Shown here: positions 25,578 to 37,618 of the stretch, piece by piece
How positions within the stretch are numbered: position 1 is the stretch's first letter
How the letters are laid out: each line of letters opens with the position of its first letter
DNA from: Comamonadaceae bacterium PBBC1
Lineage (GTDB): Bacteria > Pseudomonadota > Gammaproteobacteria > Burkholderiales > Burkholderiaceae_C
NCBI GenBank assembly: GCA_002256145.1
Contig: NKIP01000009.1
Location: 62,001-126,000, forward strand
Direction of reading: 5' to 3'
Length of the DNA stretch: 64,000 bases
Position numbers and translations under genes: made by a program
Notes under the pieces: model-generated
Databases searched by the model: none
What the model was told of the DNA's origin: nothing
The model's input: the letters and a program-made list of their open reading frames with translations, nothing else

Positions 25578-26855
25578 TCAGTTACCGGTATAGCTGATGC
25601 GGTAGATAGCACCCGCGTAATCGTCCGACACCAAAATGGAACCATCAGGCAAATTGGCCACGTCGACAGGGCGTGCCAAAGCACGCTTGGTGACTGGATC
25701 CAGGAAGCCATCTGCAAATACTTCAGATGCACCTGCTGATCCATCCGCCTTGATTGGCACAAAGTTGATCAGGTAACCACTGGGAGTTGTACGGTTCCAG
25801 GAACCATGAGATGCCACAAACAAGCCGCCTTGGTATTTTTTGGGGAATGCCGTGCCGGTGTAATGAGTCAAACCCAATTGGGCCTGATGCGCTGGAAATT
25901 CAACTTGGGGAAAGATGGCGCCAGCAGGCTCTTTCATGTCCTTGAGGTCAGGTGCCGCAGGGGAGCCTGCCACTTTGAAGCGGCCGTTGTAATAAGGAAA
26001 TCCAAAGTGCTCACCAGCCTTGGTGAGTTTGTTCAGCTCACCTGGAGGAATGTCGTCGCCCAAACCATCGACTTGGTTGTCTGTGGCCCAGATGTCACCC
26101 TTAGGTCCAATAGAGATACCAGCAGGGTTGCGCATGCCCTTGGAGTAAACGGTACGGCCGGAACCATCGAGACCATTGAAGCGCAGAACACCACCAATGC
26201 CCAACTGCTCATACAACTCGACTTTGTCTTTGGGCTGGACGTTGTAGGGTTGACCCATGGTCACATAGATTTTGCCGTCGGAGGCGACCTTGCATACGCG
26301 GCCTGTGTGGTTGAAAGATTGCTCTTCCACAGGAATCAGTTTGCCCTCAGGAATCACCATGTCGACTGCAACATCAGGGCCTTCATAAAAATATTCGGCG
26401 GCTGGGAAATGCATGATGCGGTTGGACTCGGCCACCACCAAGAAACCGTCTTTGGTAAAGCAAACACCATTGGGGTTGCTGAACTTGATAGAAGGCGCAA
26501 AAGCTTTGACTTCAGTAGCGGAATCGCCGTTGTTGCGGTTGGTCACAGCCCAAACTGTGGTTTTGCGTGTACCCACAAACAACATGTTGGTCGACGGTGC
26601 AACGGCCATATAGCGTGCATCCGGCACAACAGCATAGAGGTCAATTTTGAAACCTTCTGGCAGTTTGACTTTTTTCAAGTTAGCGCGAATGGCATCCGCG
26701 TTTTTGCCTTCTTGGGGAATAGAAGGAATATTCATGTTAGTAGCCGTGTTGCCCATGCGTTGCAATGTGGACAAGTTCTTGTCCTGGGCAATGGCGGTGG
26801 AGGCGCTCAGGGCTGCTACAGCCCATGCAAGCGCAGAAAGTTTGATCTTGTTCAC
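25578..26855 (-). CDS. Sorbosone/glucose-dehydrogenase-like beta-propeller protein
   Basis: 425-residue periplasmic protein with signal peptide (about residues 1-24, ending STAIA) and a six-bladed propeller of the PQQ-type sorbosone/glucose dehydrogenase family. Landmarks are PNGVCFTKDGFLVVAESNRI, SKGMRNPAGISIGPKGDIWA and LARPVDVANLPDGSILVSDD near the C terminus. PQQ dependence is known for some members only. GTG 26855 was chosen because AAAGG lies 6 nt upstream and it starts the signal peptide. Cytochrome c follows and may take its electrons. Confidence 0.87.
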   Translation of the reverse strand: MNKIKLSALAWAVAALSASTAIAQDKNLSTLQRMGNTATNMNIPSIPQEGKNADAIRANLKKVKLPEGFKIDLYAVVPDARYMAVAPSTNMLFVGTRKTTVWAVTNRNNGDSATEVKAFAPSIKFSNPNGVCFTKDGFLVVAESNRIMHFPAAEYFYEGPDVAVDMVIPEGKLIPVEEQSFNHTGRVCKVASDGKIYVTMGQPYNVQPKDKVELYEQLGIGGVLRFNGLDGSGRTVYSKGMRNPAGISIGPKGDIWATDNQVDGLGDDIPPGELNKLTKAGEHFGFPYYNGRFKVAGSPAAPDLKDMKEPAGAIFPQVEFPAHQAQLGLTHYTGTAFPKKYQGGLFVASHGSWNRTTPSGYLINFVPIKADGSAGASEVFADGFLDPVTKRALARPVDVANLPDGSILVSDDYAGAIYRISYTGN

Positions 26856-27017
26856 AAGGCACCTTTGATTTTTTGAAGGGAACATTCCCATTAACAATAT
26901 TCAATTAATCAAGGGCTTGATCGACCTAGCAAAAACCCCTAAAAACCGAATTTGGGTTTGATCAATTTTCAACCATTCAAGGAAAAAATTTATACAACCA
27001 ATCAAAGTCACCAAGGT

Positions 27018-27506
27018 TCATGGATTTTTATTTTTTTCTGGCATTAAAGGGAAAAGCAATGATTTTTGAAGTGGTTTTGACAGTACTTGCTGCATGCCCG
27101 CCATCTTGGCCTGCTTGACAAACCTGTCATTCAGATCTGCTGTCAAGGCCACGATGGGTACCAGTGAACAAGGCGTTGGCAAGGCTCGAATATGACGGGC
27201 ACAGGTCAGACCATCCATGAGCGGCATGTGGATGTCCATCAACACCAAGTCAAAACCACCCCTCTTGGCCAGCGCCAAAGCTTGAACACCATTTTCCGCA
27301 TAGGAAACACGATACCCCATGCTTTGCAACAAAATACCCGCAATCCTGCGACTGACCTCTTGGTCATCCACCACCAAAACATGCCCAACACTCGGTTGAG
27401 GCCAATGTTTCAGAGCTGATGGTGCTTTGCTTGAAAACAAGTCACCCAGCACCTTTGATCGACCGAAAAACCATGCCCTTAATTTCGTTTTTAGCATTCT
27501 CACCAT
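27018..27506 (-). CDS. Stand-alone response-regulator receiver protein
   Basis: 162-residue protein with an N-terminal extension of about 40 residues, basic at first, and one receiver domain (about 42-155). The phosphoacceptor is D91 in LVLMDIHMPLMDG. LVVDDQ carries the acidic pocket, and SKPLQ the conserved Lys. There is no output domain; the style resembles receivers of hybrid kinases. No kinase is nearby. The sequence on both sides is AT-rich compared with the rest of the window. A second ATG at 27497 is an equally possible start. Confidence 0.87.
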   Translation of the reverse strand: MVRMLKTKLRAWFFGRSKVLGDLFSSKAPSALKHWPQPSVGHVLVVDDQEVSRRIAGILLQSMGYRVSYAENGVQALALAKRGGFDLVLMDIHMPLMDGLTCARHIRALPTPCSLVPIVALTADLNDRFVKQAKMAGMQQVLSKPLQKSLLFPLMPEKNKNP

Positions 27507-27618
27507 CGCCGTTCAAATGTATAAATTTATTTTTTTTATGATTTTATTTGTTGAAAAATTTTTTACGGATGACAGGAACCGATCCGGTAATTTTGGTCAA
27601 GCTTGCTAGGATGGGGAC

Positions 27619-28218
27619 ATGCAGCCCTCGCGATCTCCATCATTTGTCATTGAAGCCCGCCTACTCCAAGGTGGTCATGCCAATCACGACCTTTTCAATG
27701 AACTCAATCACGGCTGGCCGCCGGGTGTGAGCTGGATTTACGGAGAAGAAGGATGTGGAAAAACTACCCTTTTGAGACTCTTGGCGGGTGATTTGAGTCC
27801 CTTTTCAGGCGCAATACTCAGGCCTTCTGGGGGTGTTTTCTGGGTCAACTTGCAAAAACCCGAATTCGACGAAGCCACCGCTCAAGAGTGCTTGGATAAG
27901 CTACGCCCCCTGTACCCAGGCTGGCAAACGTCGCTGCTGGATAATCTGACCGACGAATTGTCCATGCGCTCACACCTGAACAAGCGACTGAACATGCTGT
28001 CAACCGGCAGCCGACGCAAAGTCGCATTGCTCGCCGCCTTGGCCTCCGGTGCGGATGTGACGCTTTTGGATCAGCCCTTTGTGTCTTTGGACACTGCGTC
28101 CATCAGGATCATCAAATCTTTTTTGAACGAAGCGAGCGATCATCCCGATCGGGCTTGGCTGGTGGCTGACTACGAAGTGCCCGTCGATATCCCTTTGGCA
28201 TCCGTTCTTGAGCTTTGA
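27619..28218 (+). CDS. Orphan ABC-transporter-type ATPase
   Basis: 199-residue ATP-binding cassette protein. Walker A is GEEGCGKTT (about residues 42-50), the signature is LSTGSRRK instead of LSGGQ, and Walker B is VTLLDQPFV with Gln where the catalytic Glu usually stands. The H-loop position reads AWLVADYEV, so the switch histidine is replaced by Asp. No permease gene is near, and size and style resemble CcmA-like proteins. It may be a non-canonical or weak ATPase. It is one of the few plus-strand genes in this block. Confidence 0.75.
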   Translation: MQPSRSPSFVIEARLLQGGHANHDLFNELNHGWPPGVSWIYGEEGCGKTTLLRLLAGDLSPFSGAILRPSGGVFWVNLQKPEFDEATAQECLDKLRPLYPGWQTSLLDNLTDELSMRSHLNKRLNMLSTGSRRKVALLAALASGADVTLLDQPFVSLDTASIRIIKSFLNEASDHPDRAWLVADYEVPVDIPLASVLEL

Positions 28219-28361
28219 TGGAGTCCCTCCAACAAAAGGCTTTAAGAACACCAATCAAGGCGCTTTTTCCCCATCAATCCTTCGCCAACTTTTAGCCAAG
28301 AAGAGGAGCATTCTTGAACTGCAATGCGCCTCTTCGCACGGCTGCGGGGATGTGGCCATCA

Positions 28362-29624
28362 TTATTTCATCAGTGCGCCGTACACCAAATCCTGCATTTG
28401 TTCTCTGTAGTACTTGCGCAAGTCCCCTGGCGCTGCAGTGCCAAATGCCACCACCAACTGTGCCTTGGGATCAGCAAAAAAGCCAGTGCCATTGGCACCA
28501 TTCCATGAATATTCGCCAGGGTTGCCAGGCACAGCGGCCAAGCCATGCTCCATTCTCACAGCCACGCCGAGGCCAAAACCATATCCAGCGCGATGCGGCT
28601 CCACATTGGCCACGCGGTTTTGAATGCCTGGGCCCAGATGATTGCTGGTCATCCATTGCACAAAGGCCGGACTCAAAATCTGTTTACCCTCCAAACTGCC
28701 ACCGTTGAGCAACATTTGACCGAAACGCACGTAGTCACCCATGGTGCCAAAGGCGCATGCACCTCCGCAGTCAAAGGTGGCGGGCTTGTTGATCAGTGCA
28801 ATGGCCTGGGGTTTGCCATCCAATGGGTTTTGTGGAAAGGGTTGCGCCACTTTGGCACGCTGCGCATCGCTTAACTTGAAAGTGGTGTTCTCCATTTTCA
28901 AAGGTTTCCAAACAGTTTCGCTCAAGTGCTCACCCAGAGATTTTCCTGCCACTTTTTCGACCACTGCGCCCAGCACATCCACAGACAAGCTGTACTCAAA
29001 AACCGTTCCTGGTTGGTAAACCAGCGGCAGTTTGGTCAGCGCCTCTGCAAACTCCTTGGAAGTGCCCATATAAGAAGCGGCACCACCACTGGGCCATAAC
29101 GCCGCAATGGGACTGCCGCCATCTGGACGCCCACCATATGTGATGCCCGAAGTGTGACGAAACAGGTCATGAATCAAAATGGGACGCTTTTGAGGTTCCA
29201 ACGTGAACTTGCCATCTGCTGTAGGCACCCCCACTTGCATGGCTTGATAACCTGGGAAGTAGTCCGATAATTTGCTTTGCAATGGGAGTCGGGCCTGCTC
29301 AGTCAAGGCCAGAGCTCCGACAGAAGCCATGGGCTTGGTCATGGAAGCGAGTTGAAAAATCGTGTCGGTGGTAGCAAAAATACCCTTGGCCTTGTCTGCA
29401 TGTCCAAACGCTTTGAAATAAACCAGTTTGCCTTGTCGGGCAATGGCCACCACAGCACCGGGCACCCGCTGACGCGCCATCTCATCCTCTAAAAAGCGGT
29501 CAATATTGCGCAATCGCTCAGTTGACATGCCGACACTCTCGGGCGAAGCCACTGGCAGGGGTTGAGCCTGCACAAATGATGCACAAGCAAGCGTCAGCGC
29601 TCCCCAATAAACGACTTTCAACAT
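28362..29624 (-). CDS. Serine beta-lactamase-like hydrolase
   Basis: 420-residue exported protein of the beta-lactamase/DD-peptidase/esterase group (class C-like). A signal peptide precedes QPLPVASPESVG. The nucleophile motif is SMTK (Ser about residue 92), the second is EYSLSVD (YxN position changed to YSL), and GTAAPG stands at the third-motif position. Such proteins are usually esterases or peptidases rather than antibiotic-resistance enzymes. ATG 29624 was chosen for the signal peptide. Neighbours give no hint of substrate. Confidence 0.88.
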   Translation of the reverse strand: MLKVVYWGALTLACASFVQAQPLPVASPESVGMSTERLRNIDRFLEDEMARQRVPGAVVAIARQGKLVYFKAFGHADKAKGIFATTDTIFQLASMTKPMASVGALALTEQARLPLQSKLSDYFPGYQAMQVGVPTADGKFTLEPQKRPILIHDLFRHTSGITYGGRPDGGSPIAALWPSGGAASYMGTSKEFAEALTKLPLVYQPGTVFEYSLSVDVLGAVVEKVAGKSLGEHLSETVWKPLKMENTTFKLSDAQRAKVAQPFPQNPLDGKPQAIALINKPATFDCGGACAFGTMGDYVRFGQMLLNGGSLEGKQILSPAFVQWMTSNHLGPGIQNRVANVEPHRAGYGFGLGVAVRMEHGLAAVPGNPGEYSWNGANGTGFFADPKAQLVVAFGTAAPGDLRKYYREQMQDLVYGALMK

Positions 29625-29871
29625 GGCATTCTCCTTGGATGGATCAAAAATGTCTGGTGATACTCCAGCACCGAAAAACTTTAGCACCCCCATTTCACTG
29701 CATGTGAGCCAAAGGCGTCACCACGCAAACACATCCAAGGGTCTGATTTATCAACACCACCGCGATCCAGCAATGCCGCTGAACCGAAAACTGTGCACTT
29801 TGCACGGCTCAACCGATCCAGCAAGTCATTTCAGCCGACATTCTTGGATGCAGACCAACCGTTTGGCGTCT

Positions 29872-32473
<2,602 letters not shown>

Positions 32474-32935
32474 ATGGGCAATAAACTTTACGTCGGCAAC
32501 TTGCCGTACACCGTTCGCGACGAAGACCTGCAACAGGCCTTCGGCGAATTCGGTGCCATCACCAGCGCCAAAGTCATGATGGAACGCGACACAGGTCGTT
32601 CCAAAGGTTTCGGCTTTGTCGAAATGGGCAGCGATGCCGAAGCACAAGCTGCTATCGCTGGCATGAACGGTCAATCCTTGGGTGGCCGCAGCATCACCGT
32701 GAACGAAGCCCGTCCGATGGAGGCACGTCCTCCACGTACCGGTGGTTTCGGTGGTGGTGGCGGTTACGGCGGTGGCGGTGACCGCTCCGGCGGTGGCGGC
32801 TACGGCGGCGGTGGCCGTTCCGGTGGCGGCGGCTACGGCGGTGGCGGCGATCGCTCCGGTGGTGGCGGCTACGGCGGTGGTGGCGATCGTTCCGGTGGCG
32901 GTGGTTACGGTGGCGGCGGTCGCGGCGGCTACTAA
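32474..32935 (+). CDS. Glycine-rich RNA-recognition-motif protein
   Basis: 153-residue RNA-binding protein. An RRM fills residues 1-80 (RNP2 LYVGNL at 5-10, RNP1 KGFGFVEM at 44-51) and a Gly-rich tail the rest. The tail has repeats of about 12 residues built from GGGGYGGGGDRS, with alternating DRS or RS. Such RRM-Gly proteins of bacteria and cyanobacteria bind RNA and rise on cold. ATG has an excellent ribosome site. A terminator follows 75 bp later, so the gene is monocistronic. Confidence 0.93.
   Translation: MGNKLYVGNLPYTVRDEDLQQAFGEFGAITSAKVMMERDTGRSKGFGFVEMGSDAEAQAAIAGMNGQSLGGRSITVNEARPMEARPPRTGGFGGGGGYGGGGDRSGGGGYGGGGRSGGGGYGGGGDRSGGGGYGGGGDRSGGGGYGGGGRGGY
32755..32935 (+). repeat. Tandem GGGGYGGGGDRS-coding repeats
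   Basis: The 3' part of the RRM gene is built from about 36-bp units that encode Gly-Gly-Gly-Gly-Tyr-Gly-Gly-Gly-Gly-(Asp-)Arg-Ser, repeated about four times with small changes. Such repeats are prone to slippage, so tail length may vary between strains. The last unit ends in GGRGGY. Confidence 0.85.
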
Positions 32936-33010
32936 GCCCTTCCCTTCCCTTGTGGCAGACATTCTGCTGCGTAACTTCTGAACCAGTCAACACTGGGATA
33001 CAGATGTCAA

Positions 33011-33043
33011 AGGCTTCAAGACTTCGGTTTTGAAGCCTTTTTT
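33011..33043 (+). terminator. Intrinsic terminator of the RRM gene
   Basis: AGGCTTCAA (33011-33019) pairs with TTGAAGCCT across an 11-nt loop and is followed by a run of T. It ends the RNA-binding-protein transcript. Confidence 0.9.
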
Positions 33044-33083
33044 CTGGGTCGGTGCCAAAACCACTTTCACCCCATGAACTTGC

Positions 33084-33116
33084 AAAAAAAAACGCCACAT
33101 CTGTGGCGTTTTTTTC
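33084..33116. terminator. Bidirectional intrinsic terminator before aspS
   Basis: AACGCCACA and TGTGGCGTT form a 9-bp stem around TC, flanked by A9 on the left and T7 on the right. It works in both directions and lies 38 bp after the aspS stop, ending the long minus-strand aspS transcript and blocking read-through from the RRM gene. Confidence 0.9.
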
Positions 33117-33154
33117 AAAACCGCATCAATGAAGATGTGGCACTGATCAAGTCA

Positions 33155-34969
33155 TCAAGCAGACTTGACGGCATCCAAGTTACGCAAGCGAATGTGCAGT
33201 TCACGCAACTGTTTCTCGTCGACCGGGCTTGGGGCCTGGGTCAGCAAACACTGAGCACGTTGGGTCTTGGGGAAGGCGATCACGTCGCGGATGGATTCAG
33301 CACCGGTCATGAGCGTGACGATGCGGTCCAAACCGAAAGCCAGGCCACCGTGCGGAGGCGCGCCGTATTGCAGCGCGTCGAGCAGGAAGCCGAACTTGAG
33401 CTGCGCTTCTTCGGGCGTGATCTTCAAAGCATCAAACACTTTTTGCTGCACGTCGGCGCGGTGGATACGGACTGAGCCGCCACCCATTTCCCAGCCGTTC
33501 AAGACCATGTCGTAGCCCTTGGAAATGCACTTCTCGGGGGCGGTGACCATCCAGTCTTCGTGACCGTCTTTGGGCGCGGTGAAGGGGTGGTGCACAGCGG
33601 TGTAACGCTGGTTCTCGTCGTCGTACTCGAACATCGGGAAGTCCACCACCCACATCGGGGCCCAGCGGTCTTCAAACAGACCATTGGCTTTGCCAAAGGC
33701 GCTGTGGCCGATCTTGATGCGCAGGGCACCGATGGCGTCATTGACGATTTTTTCTTTGTCAGCGCCAAAGAAAATCAGGTCGCCGTTCTGGGCACCCGAA
33801 CGCTCCAGCACGGCATTGAGCGCTGTGTCGTGGATGTTCTTGACGATGGGCGACTGCAGACCTTCGCGGCCCTTGGACAGGTCGTTGACGCGGATGTAGG
33901 CCAGGCCCTTGGCACCGTAGATCTTGACGAACTCGGTGTAGGCGTCGATTTCGCCACGGCTGATGCCGCCGCCTTCGACGGAACCATTGGGCACGCGCAG
34001 GGCGACCACGCGACCACCCTTCATATTGGCTGCGCCCGAGAAGACCTTGAAATCCACATCGCCCATGACGTCGGTCACTTCGGTGAACTGCAGCTTCACG
34101 CGCAGATCCGGCTTGTCGGAGCCGTAAATGTGCATCGCGTCTTGGTAGGTCATGACCGGGAACTCGCCCAGGTCAACGCCAATGGTTTTGAGGAACACGC
34201 GTTTGATCATGCCCTGGAACATGTCGCGGATTTCTTCTTCGGTCAGGAACGAGGTTTCGATATCGATCTGGGTGAATTCGGGCTGGCGGTCAGCGCGCAA
34301 GTCTTCGTCGCGGAAGCACTTGGTGATTTGGTAGTAACGGTCGTAGCCCGCCACCATGAGCAACTGCTTGAACAGCTGAGGCGACTGGGGCAACGCAAAG
34401 AACTGGCCATCGTGCACACGGCTGGGCACCAAATAGTCGCGCGCACCTTCGGGCGTGCTCTTGGTCAGCATGGGGGTTTCGATGTCCACAAAACCATTTT
34501 CGTCGAGGTACTTGCGCACTTCCATCGCCACTTTGTAGCGCAGCATCAGGTTGTTTTGCATGTACGGACGGCGCAGGTCCAGAACGCGGTGCGTGAGGCG
34601 GGTCGTCTCGGACAGGTTTTCTTCGTCGATCTGGAAAGGGGGCGTGACGGAGGCGTTGAGCACGATCAGTTCGTGGCACAGCACTTCGATTTTGCCGCTC
34701 TTCATGTTGTCATTGCTCGTGCCATCAGGACGGGCACGCACCACGCCTTTGATCTGCACACAAAACTCGTTGCGCACGTCTTCGGCCACTTTGAACATCT
34801 CGGGACGGTCCGGATCGCACACCACTTGCACGTAACCTTCGCGGTCGCGCAAGTCAATGAATATCACGCCGCCGTGGTCACGGCGACGGTTGACCCAGCC
34901 GCACAAACTCACGGCTTCGCCCGACAAGGCTTCGGTCACCAGACCACAGTAATGGGAACGCATGGACAT
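33155..34969 (-). CDS. aspS: Aspartyl-tRNA synthetase
   Basis: 604-residue class II synthetase that charges tRNA-Asp. An N-terminal OB fold (about residues 1-110) binds the anticodon, and the bacterial type has the GAD insert domain (about 290-420). The motif 2 region reads [19 protein letters not shown], and motif 3 [11 protein letters not shown]. Length and motifs are normal. Two in-frame ATG codons (34969 and 34963) are close. In many proteobacteria nudB follows aspS; here an accessory block separates the two. Confidence 0.97.
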   Translation of the reverse strand: MSMRSHYCGLVTEALSGEAVSLCGWVNRRRDHGGVIFIDLRDREGYVQVVCDPDRPEMFKVAEDVRNEFCVQIKGVVRARPDGTSNDNMKSGKIEVLCHELIVLNASVTPPFQIDEENLSETTRLTHRVLDLRRPYMQNNLMLRYKVAMEVRKYLDENGFVDIETPMLTKSTPEGARDYLVPSRVHDGQFFALPQSPQLFKQLLMVAGYDRYYQITKCFRDEDLRADRQPEFTQIDIETSFLTEEEIRDMFQGMIKRVFLKTIGVDLGEFPVMTYQDAMHIYGSDKPDLRVKLQFTEVTDVMGDVDFKVFSGAANMKGGRVVALRVPNGSVEGGGISRGEIDAYTEFVKIYGAKGLAYIRVNDLSKGREGLQSPIVKNIHDTALNAVLERSGAQNGDLIFFGADKEKIVNDAIGALRIKIGHSAFGKANGLFEDRWAPMWVVDFPMFEYDDENQRYTAVHHPFTAPKDGHEDWMVTAPEKCISKGYDMVLNGWEMGGGSVRIHRADVQQKVFDALKITPEEAQLKFGFLLDALQYGAPPHGGLAFGLDRIVTLMTGAESIRDVIAFPKTQRAQCLLTQAPSPVDEKQLRELHIRLRNLDAVKSA

Positions 34970-35029
34970 GTTGTTTTACTTTCTAAATTCGAAAAACGCC
35001 TGGCGAGTCGTTCGCTGGGCGTACAAGGT

Positions 35030-35698
35030 TTATTGAGCTACAGCAGAAGCTGCCGCTTGCTGCAGTTGTTCGGGGCCACCAGGCACCACAACCCCCATGG
35101 AAATGATGTATTTCAAGGCATCATCGACTGTCATGTCGAGCTCAATCACGTCGGCCTTGGGCATCATCAAAAAGAAACCCGAAGTGGGGTTGGGGGTGGT
35201 GGGCACGTAAACGCTAACAAAAGGCTGATCGAAATGACGCGCCACTTCGCCCCCTGGGGAGCCGGTCAAAAACGCAATCGTCCAGGAGCCTTGGCGCGGG
35301 TATTGCACCAGCAAGGCTTTGGAAAACGCGTTGCCACTGCCAGAAAACAAAGTGTCAGCAACCTGTTTGACACTGGTGTAGATGGTGCGCACCACCGGAA
35401 TGCGGTTCATCAGTCCGTGCCATTTGCGCAGCCACCATTGGCCAAACATGTTGGCCACAAAAACGCCTGTGGCAAAAATGACCACCGCCACAATGGCGAC
35501 ACCCAAACCGGGTACACCGCGCAGGTATTCGGCGCTGACATGAACACCCGGAATCAAGGTGTCGGCCGCGTGCAGAACTGCCAGAAAAATGGCGTCAAGC
35601 AAACCCACCAACCACATGAGTACCCACACAGTGATGCCCATGGGCAGCCACACCAGCAAGCCGGTAATGAAGTACTGTTTAAAGCTGCGGTGTTTCAT
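35030..35698 (-). CDS. DUF502 family membrane protein
   Basis: 222-residue inner-membrane protein of the DUF502 family. Two helices (about 8-38 and 64-86) bracket a periplasmic or cytosolic loop with PGVHVSAEYLRGVPGLG, and VPTTPNPTSGFFLMMP is the family hallmark. The function is unknown. It sits between FmdB and aspS, a neighbourhood conserved across Burkholderiales. The gap to aspS is 60 bp and to FmdB 24 bp. Confidence 0.9.
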   Translation of the reverse strand: MKHRSFKQYFITGLLVWLPMGITVWVLMWLVGLLDAIFLAVLHAADTLIPGVHVSAEYLRGVPGLGVAIVAVVIFATGVFVANMFGQWWLRKWHGLMNRIPVVRTIYTSVKQVADTLFSGSGNAFSKALLVQYPRQGSWTIAFLTGSPGGEVARHFDQPFVSVYVPTTPNPTSGFFLMMPKADVIELDMTVDDALKYIISMGVVVPGGPEQLQQAAASAVAQ

Positions 35699-35722
35699 GA
35701 AGGGGCGATCAAAGTGGACAAA

Positions 35723-36052
35723 TCAGTGGCAAGCGCACGAGGGCGCACAGCCACCTGCAGAAGACGGCGTGGATTCGGACGTCCCTGTGCTGGCACTGCT
35801 TGTGTCTGAAGGGGTGGATGCCACCGCATCGGCTGCTGTGGACGTGGCGGCTGTAGCGCCTGTAGCACCGCCGCCCTTGAAGTCGGTGGCGTACCAGCCT
35901 GTACCCTTGAGCTGGAAACCCGGGGCTGTGAGCTGTTTGCTGAATTTGGGGGCACCGCAGGCTGGGCAGTCGGTCAAGGGTGCGTCGGACATTTTTTGCA
36001 GCACATCCTTAGCATGGCCGCAGGCGTCGCACTTGTAGGCGTAAATGGGCAT
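35723..36052 (-). CDS. FmdB-type zinc-ribbon protein
   Basis: 109-residue protein with an N-terminal zinc ribbon (IYAYKCDACGHAKDV then DCPACGAP) followed by GWYATDFKGGG and an Ala/Ser/Thr-rich low-complexity tail ending GGCAPSCACH. FmdB proteins are small putative regulators with unknown targets. The tail adds three more Cys, a common but unexplained feature. Operonic with DUF502 and aspS. Confidence 0.9.
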   Translation of the reverse strand: MPIYAYKCDACGHAKDVLQKMSDAPLTDCPACGAPKFSKQLTAPGFQLKGTGWYATDFKGGGATGATAATSTAADAVASTPSDTSSASTGTSESTPSSAGGCAPSCACH

Positions 36053-36136
36053 GAAGAGGGCTCTTTTCAGGTTGGAAACACAAAACTTTTAATTATAGGC
36101 GGGGGAGTGGCTTCAAGCCCCAAGCTTGAGCAAGTC

Positions 36137-37582
36137 TCAGGAGAAACCAGTCAAACTGTGGTGGTTGCCACGCTGGTTTCGAATGGCTTGACGGCCCAGA
36201 GAACCCATCAGCATGCCGCATAAGCTGGCCAAAACGCCCGCCAATTGGGCCGGAAACTCCTCACCGGCTGGCGTGAACATGAACAGCAGCCAGGTCAGCA
36301 AGCCCAAAACAATCGCAAACAATGCGCCCTGGGTGGTGGCTTTCTTCCAATAAAGCCCGAAAGCCAGAGGGACAAAGGCCCCAACCAGAGTGACCTGATA
36401 GGCCCCGGAAACCATTTCATAAATGGAGGTGCCCTGCATGGCAATCGCATAGGCCAGCACAAATCCGCTGAACACCAGCACGGTCACGCGCATGGCCTTG
36501 AGTTCTTGCTTGTCACTTTGGTGCGGAAAAAACTGGCGCCAGATGTTCTCTGTGAATGTCACACTGGGGGCCAACAAGGTGGCAGATGCACAAGATTTGA
36601 TGGCTGAGAGCAAAGCCCCGAAAAACAAGACCTGCATGATGAACGGCATCTGGGTCATGACCAGGGTCGGCAAAACTTTTTGTGGATCTTCGGCAATCAG
36701 CTTGGCCGCCTGCTCGGGCATGATGATCAGGGCGCTGACCACCAAAAACATGGGCACGAAGGCAAACAGAATGTAGAAAATTCCGCCAATCACAGGCCCC
36801 CGGGTGGCGGCGTATTCGCTGTTGGCCGACATGACGCGCTGAAACACATCTTGCTGAGGAATGGAGCCCAGCATGATGGTGATGGCCGAGGCAAAAAAGA
36901 AAACAATGTCCCTGAAGTTCGGCTCGGGCCAGAACTTGAACATGTCCTGGCTCACAGCCAGCGCCAGCACCTTGTCCGCCCCGCCGGCCTGGTTACCAGC
37001 AAACACCGCCAGCACAGCCAGGCCCACCACCAGAATGATCATCTGGATGAAGTCGGTGATGGCCACCGACCACATGCCGCCAAACAAGGTGTAAGCCAAA
37101 ATGGAGACCACGCCAATCACCATGCCCACGGGCAGGCTCACCACGCCGTCAGACAAGATGTTGAACACCAGGCCCAAAGCAGTGACCTGCGCCGAGACCC
37201 ACCCCAGGTAACTGACCATGATGATGATGGAGCAAATCACCTCGACGCTGCGGCCAAAGCGTTCGCGAAAGTAGTCGCTGATGGTCAGCAAGGTCATGCG
37301 GTAAAGGCGCGCTGCAAAGAACAAACCCACCAGAATCAGGCAACTGCCCGCGCCAAAGGGGTCTTCGACCACACCGTTGAGACCACTGTTGACAAACTTG
37401 GCCGGAATACCCAGCACCGTTTCGGAGCCAAACCAAGTGGCAAAGGTGGTGGTCACGATCATGACCAATGGCAAATGCCTGCCGGCGATGGCGAAATCGG
37501 CGGTATTTTTAACGCGTTTGGCAGCGACCAGGCCAATCGCGATGGTCACCAGCAGGTAGGCGATCACGAGGGTCAGCAACAC
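36137..37582 (-). CDS. Sodium:solute symporter family transporter
   Basis: 481-residue inner-membrane protein with about 13 helices and the SSS fold. Landmarks are FAIAGRHLPLVMIVTTTFATW at the N terminus, the conserved GWVSAQVTALG region and the SIPQQDVFQRVMSANSEYAA loop. Substrate not predictable (sugars, amino acids, organic acids are usual). The start gives an N-terminal first helix. It follows ubiB by 36 bp on the same strand but has no evident link to ubiquinone synthesis. Confidence 0.9.
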   Translation of the reverse strand: MLLTLVIAYLLVTIAIGLVAAKRVKNTADFAIAGRHLPLVMIVTTTFATWFGSETVLGIPAKFVNSGLNGVVEDPFGAGSCLILVGLFFAARLYRMTLLTISDYFRERFGRSVEVICSIIIMVSYLGWVSAQVTALGLVFNILSDGVVSLPVGMVIGVVSILAYTLFGGMWSVAITDFIQMIILVVGLAVLAVFAGNQAGGADKVLALAVSQDMFKFWPEPNFRDIVFFFASAITIMLGSIPQQDVFQRVMSANSEYAATRGPVIGGIFYILFAFVPMFLVVSALIIMPEQAAKLIAEDPQKVLPTLVMTQMPFIMQVLFFGALLSAIKSCASATLLAPSVTFTENIWRQFFPHQSDKQELKAMRVTVLVFSGFVLAYAIAMQGTSIYEMVSGAYQVTLVGAFVPLAFGLYWKKATTQGALFAIVLGLLTWLLFMFTPAGEEFPAQLAGVLASLCGMLMGSLGRQAIRNQRGNHHSLTGFS

Positions 37583-37618
37583 AGCAATGTCTCCTGTATG
37601 TTTTTAAATAAAGGCAAA

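Noticed and set aside
32755..32935. Regular repeats that might be taken for a CRISPR array.
   Set aside because: They have no unique spacers and code in frame for a Gly-rich tail.
33560..35809. A 749-codon open frame on the plus strand opposite aspS, DUF502 and FmdB.
   Set aside because: It is antisense to three well-supported genes, crosses their intergenic gaps and is rich in His, Gln and Val, as expected for the shadow of high-GC coding DNA.
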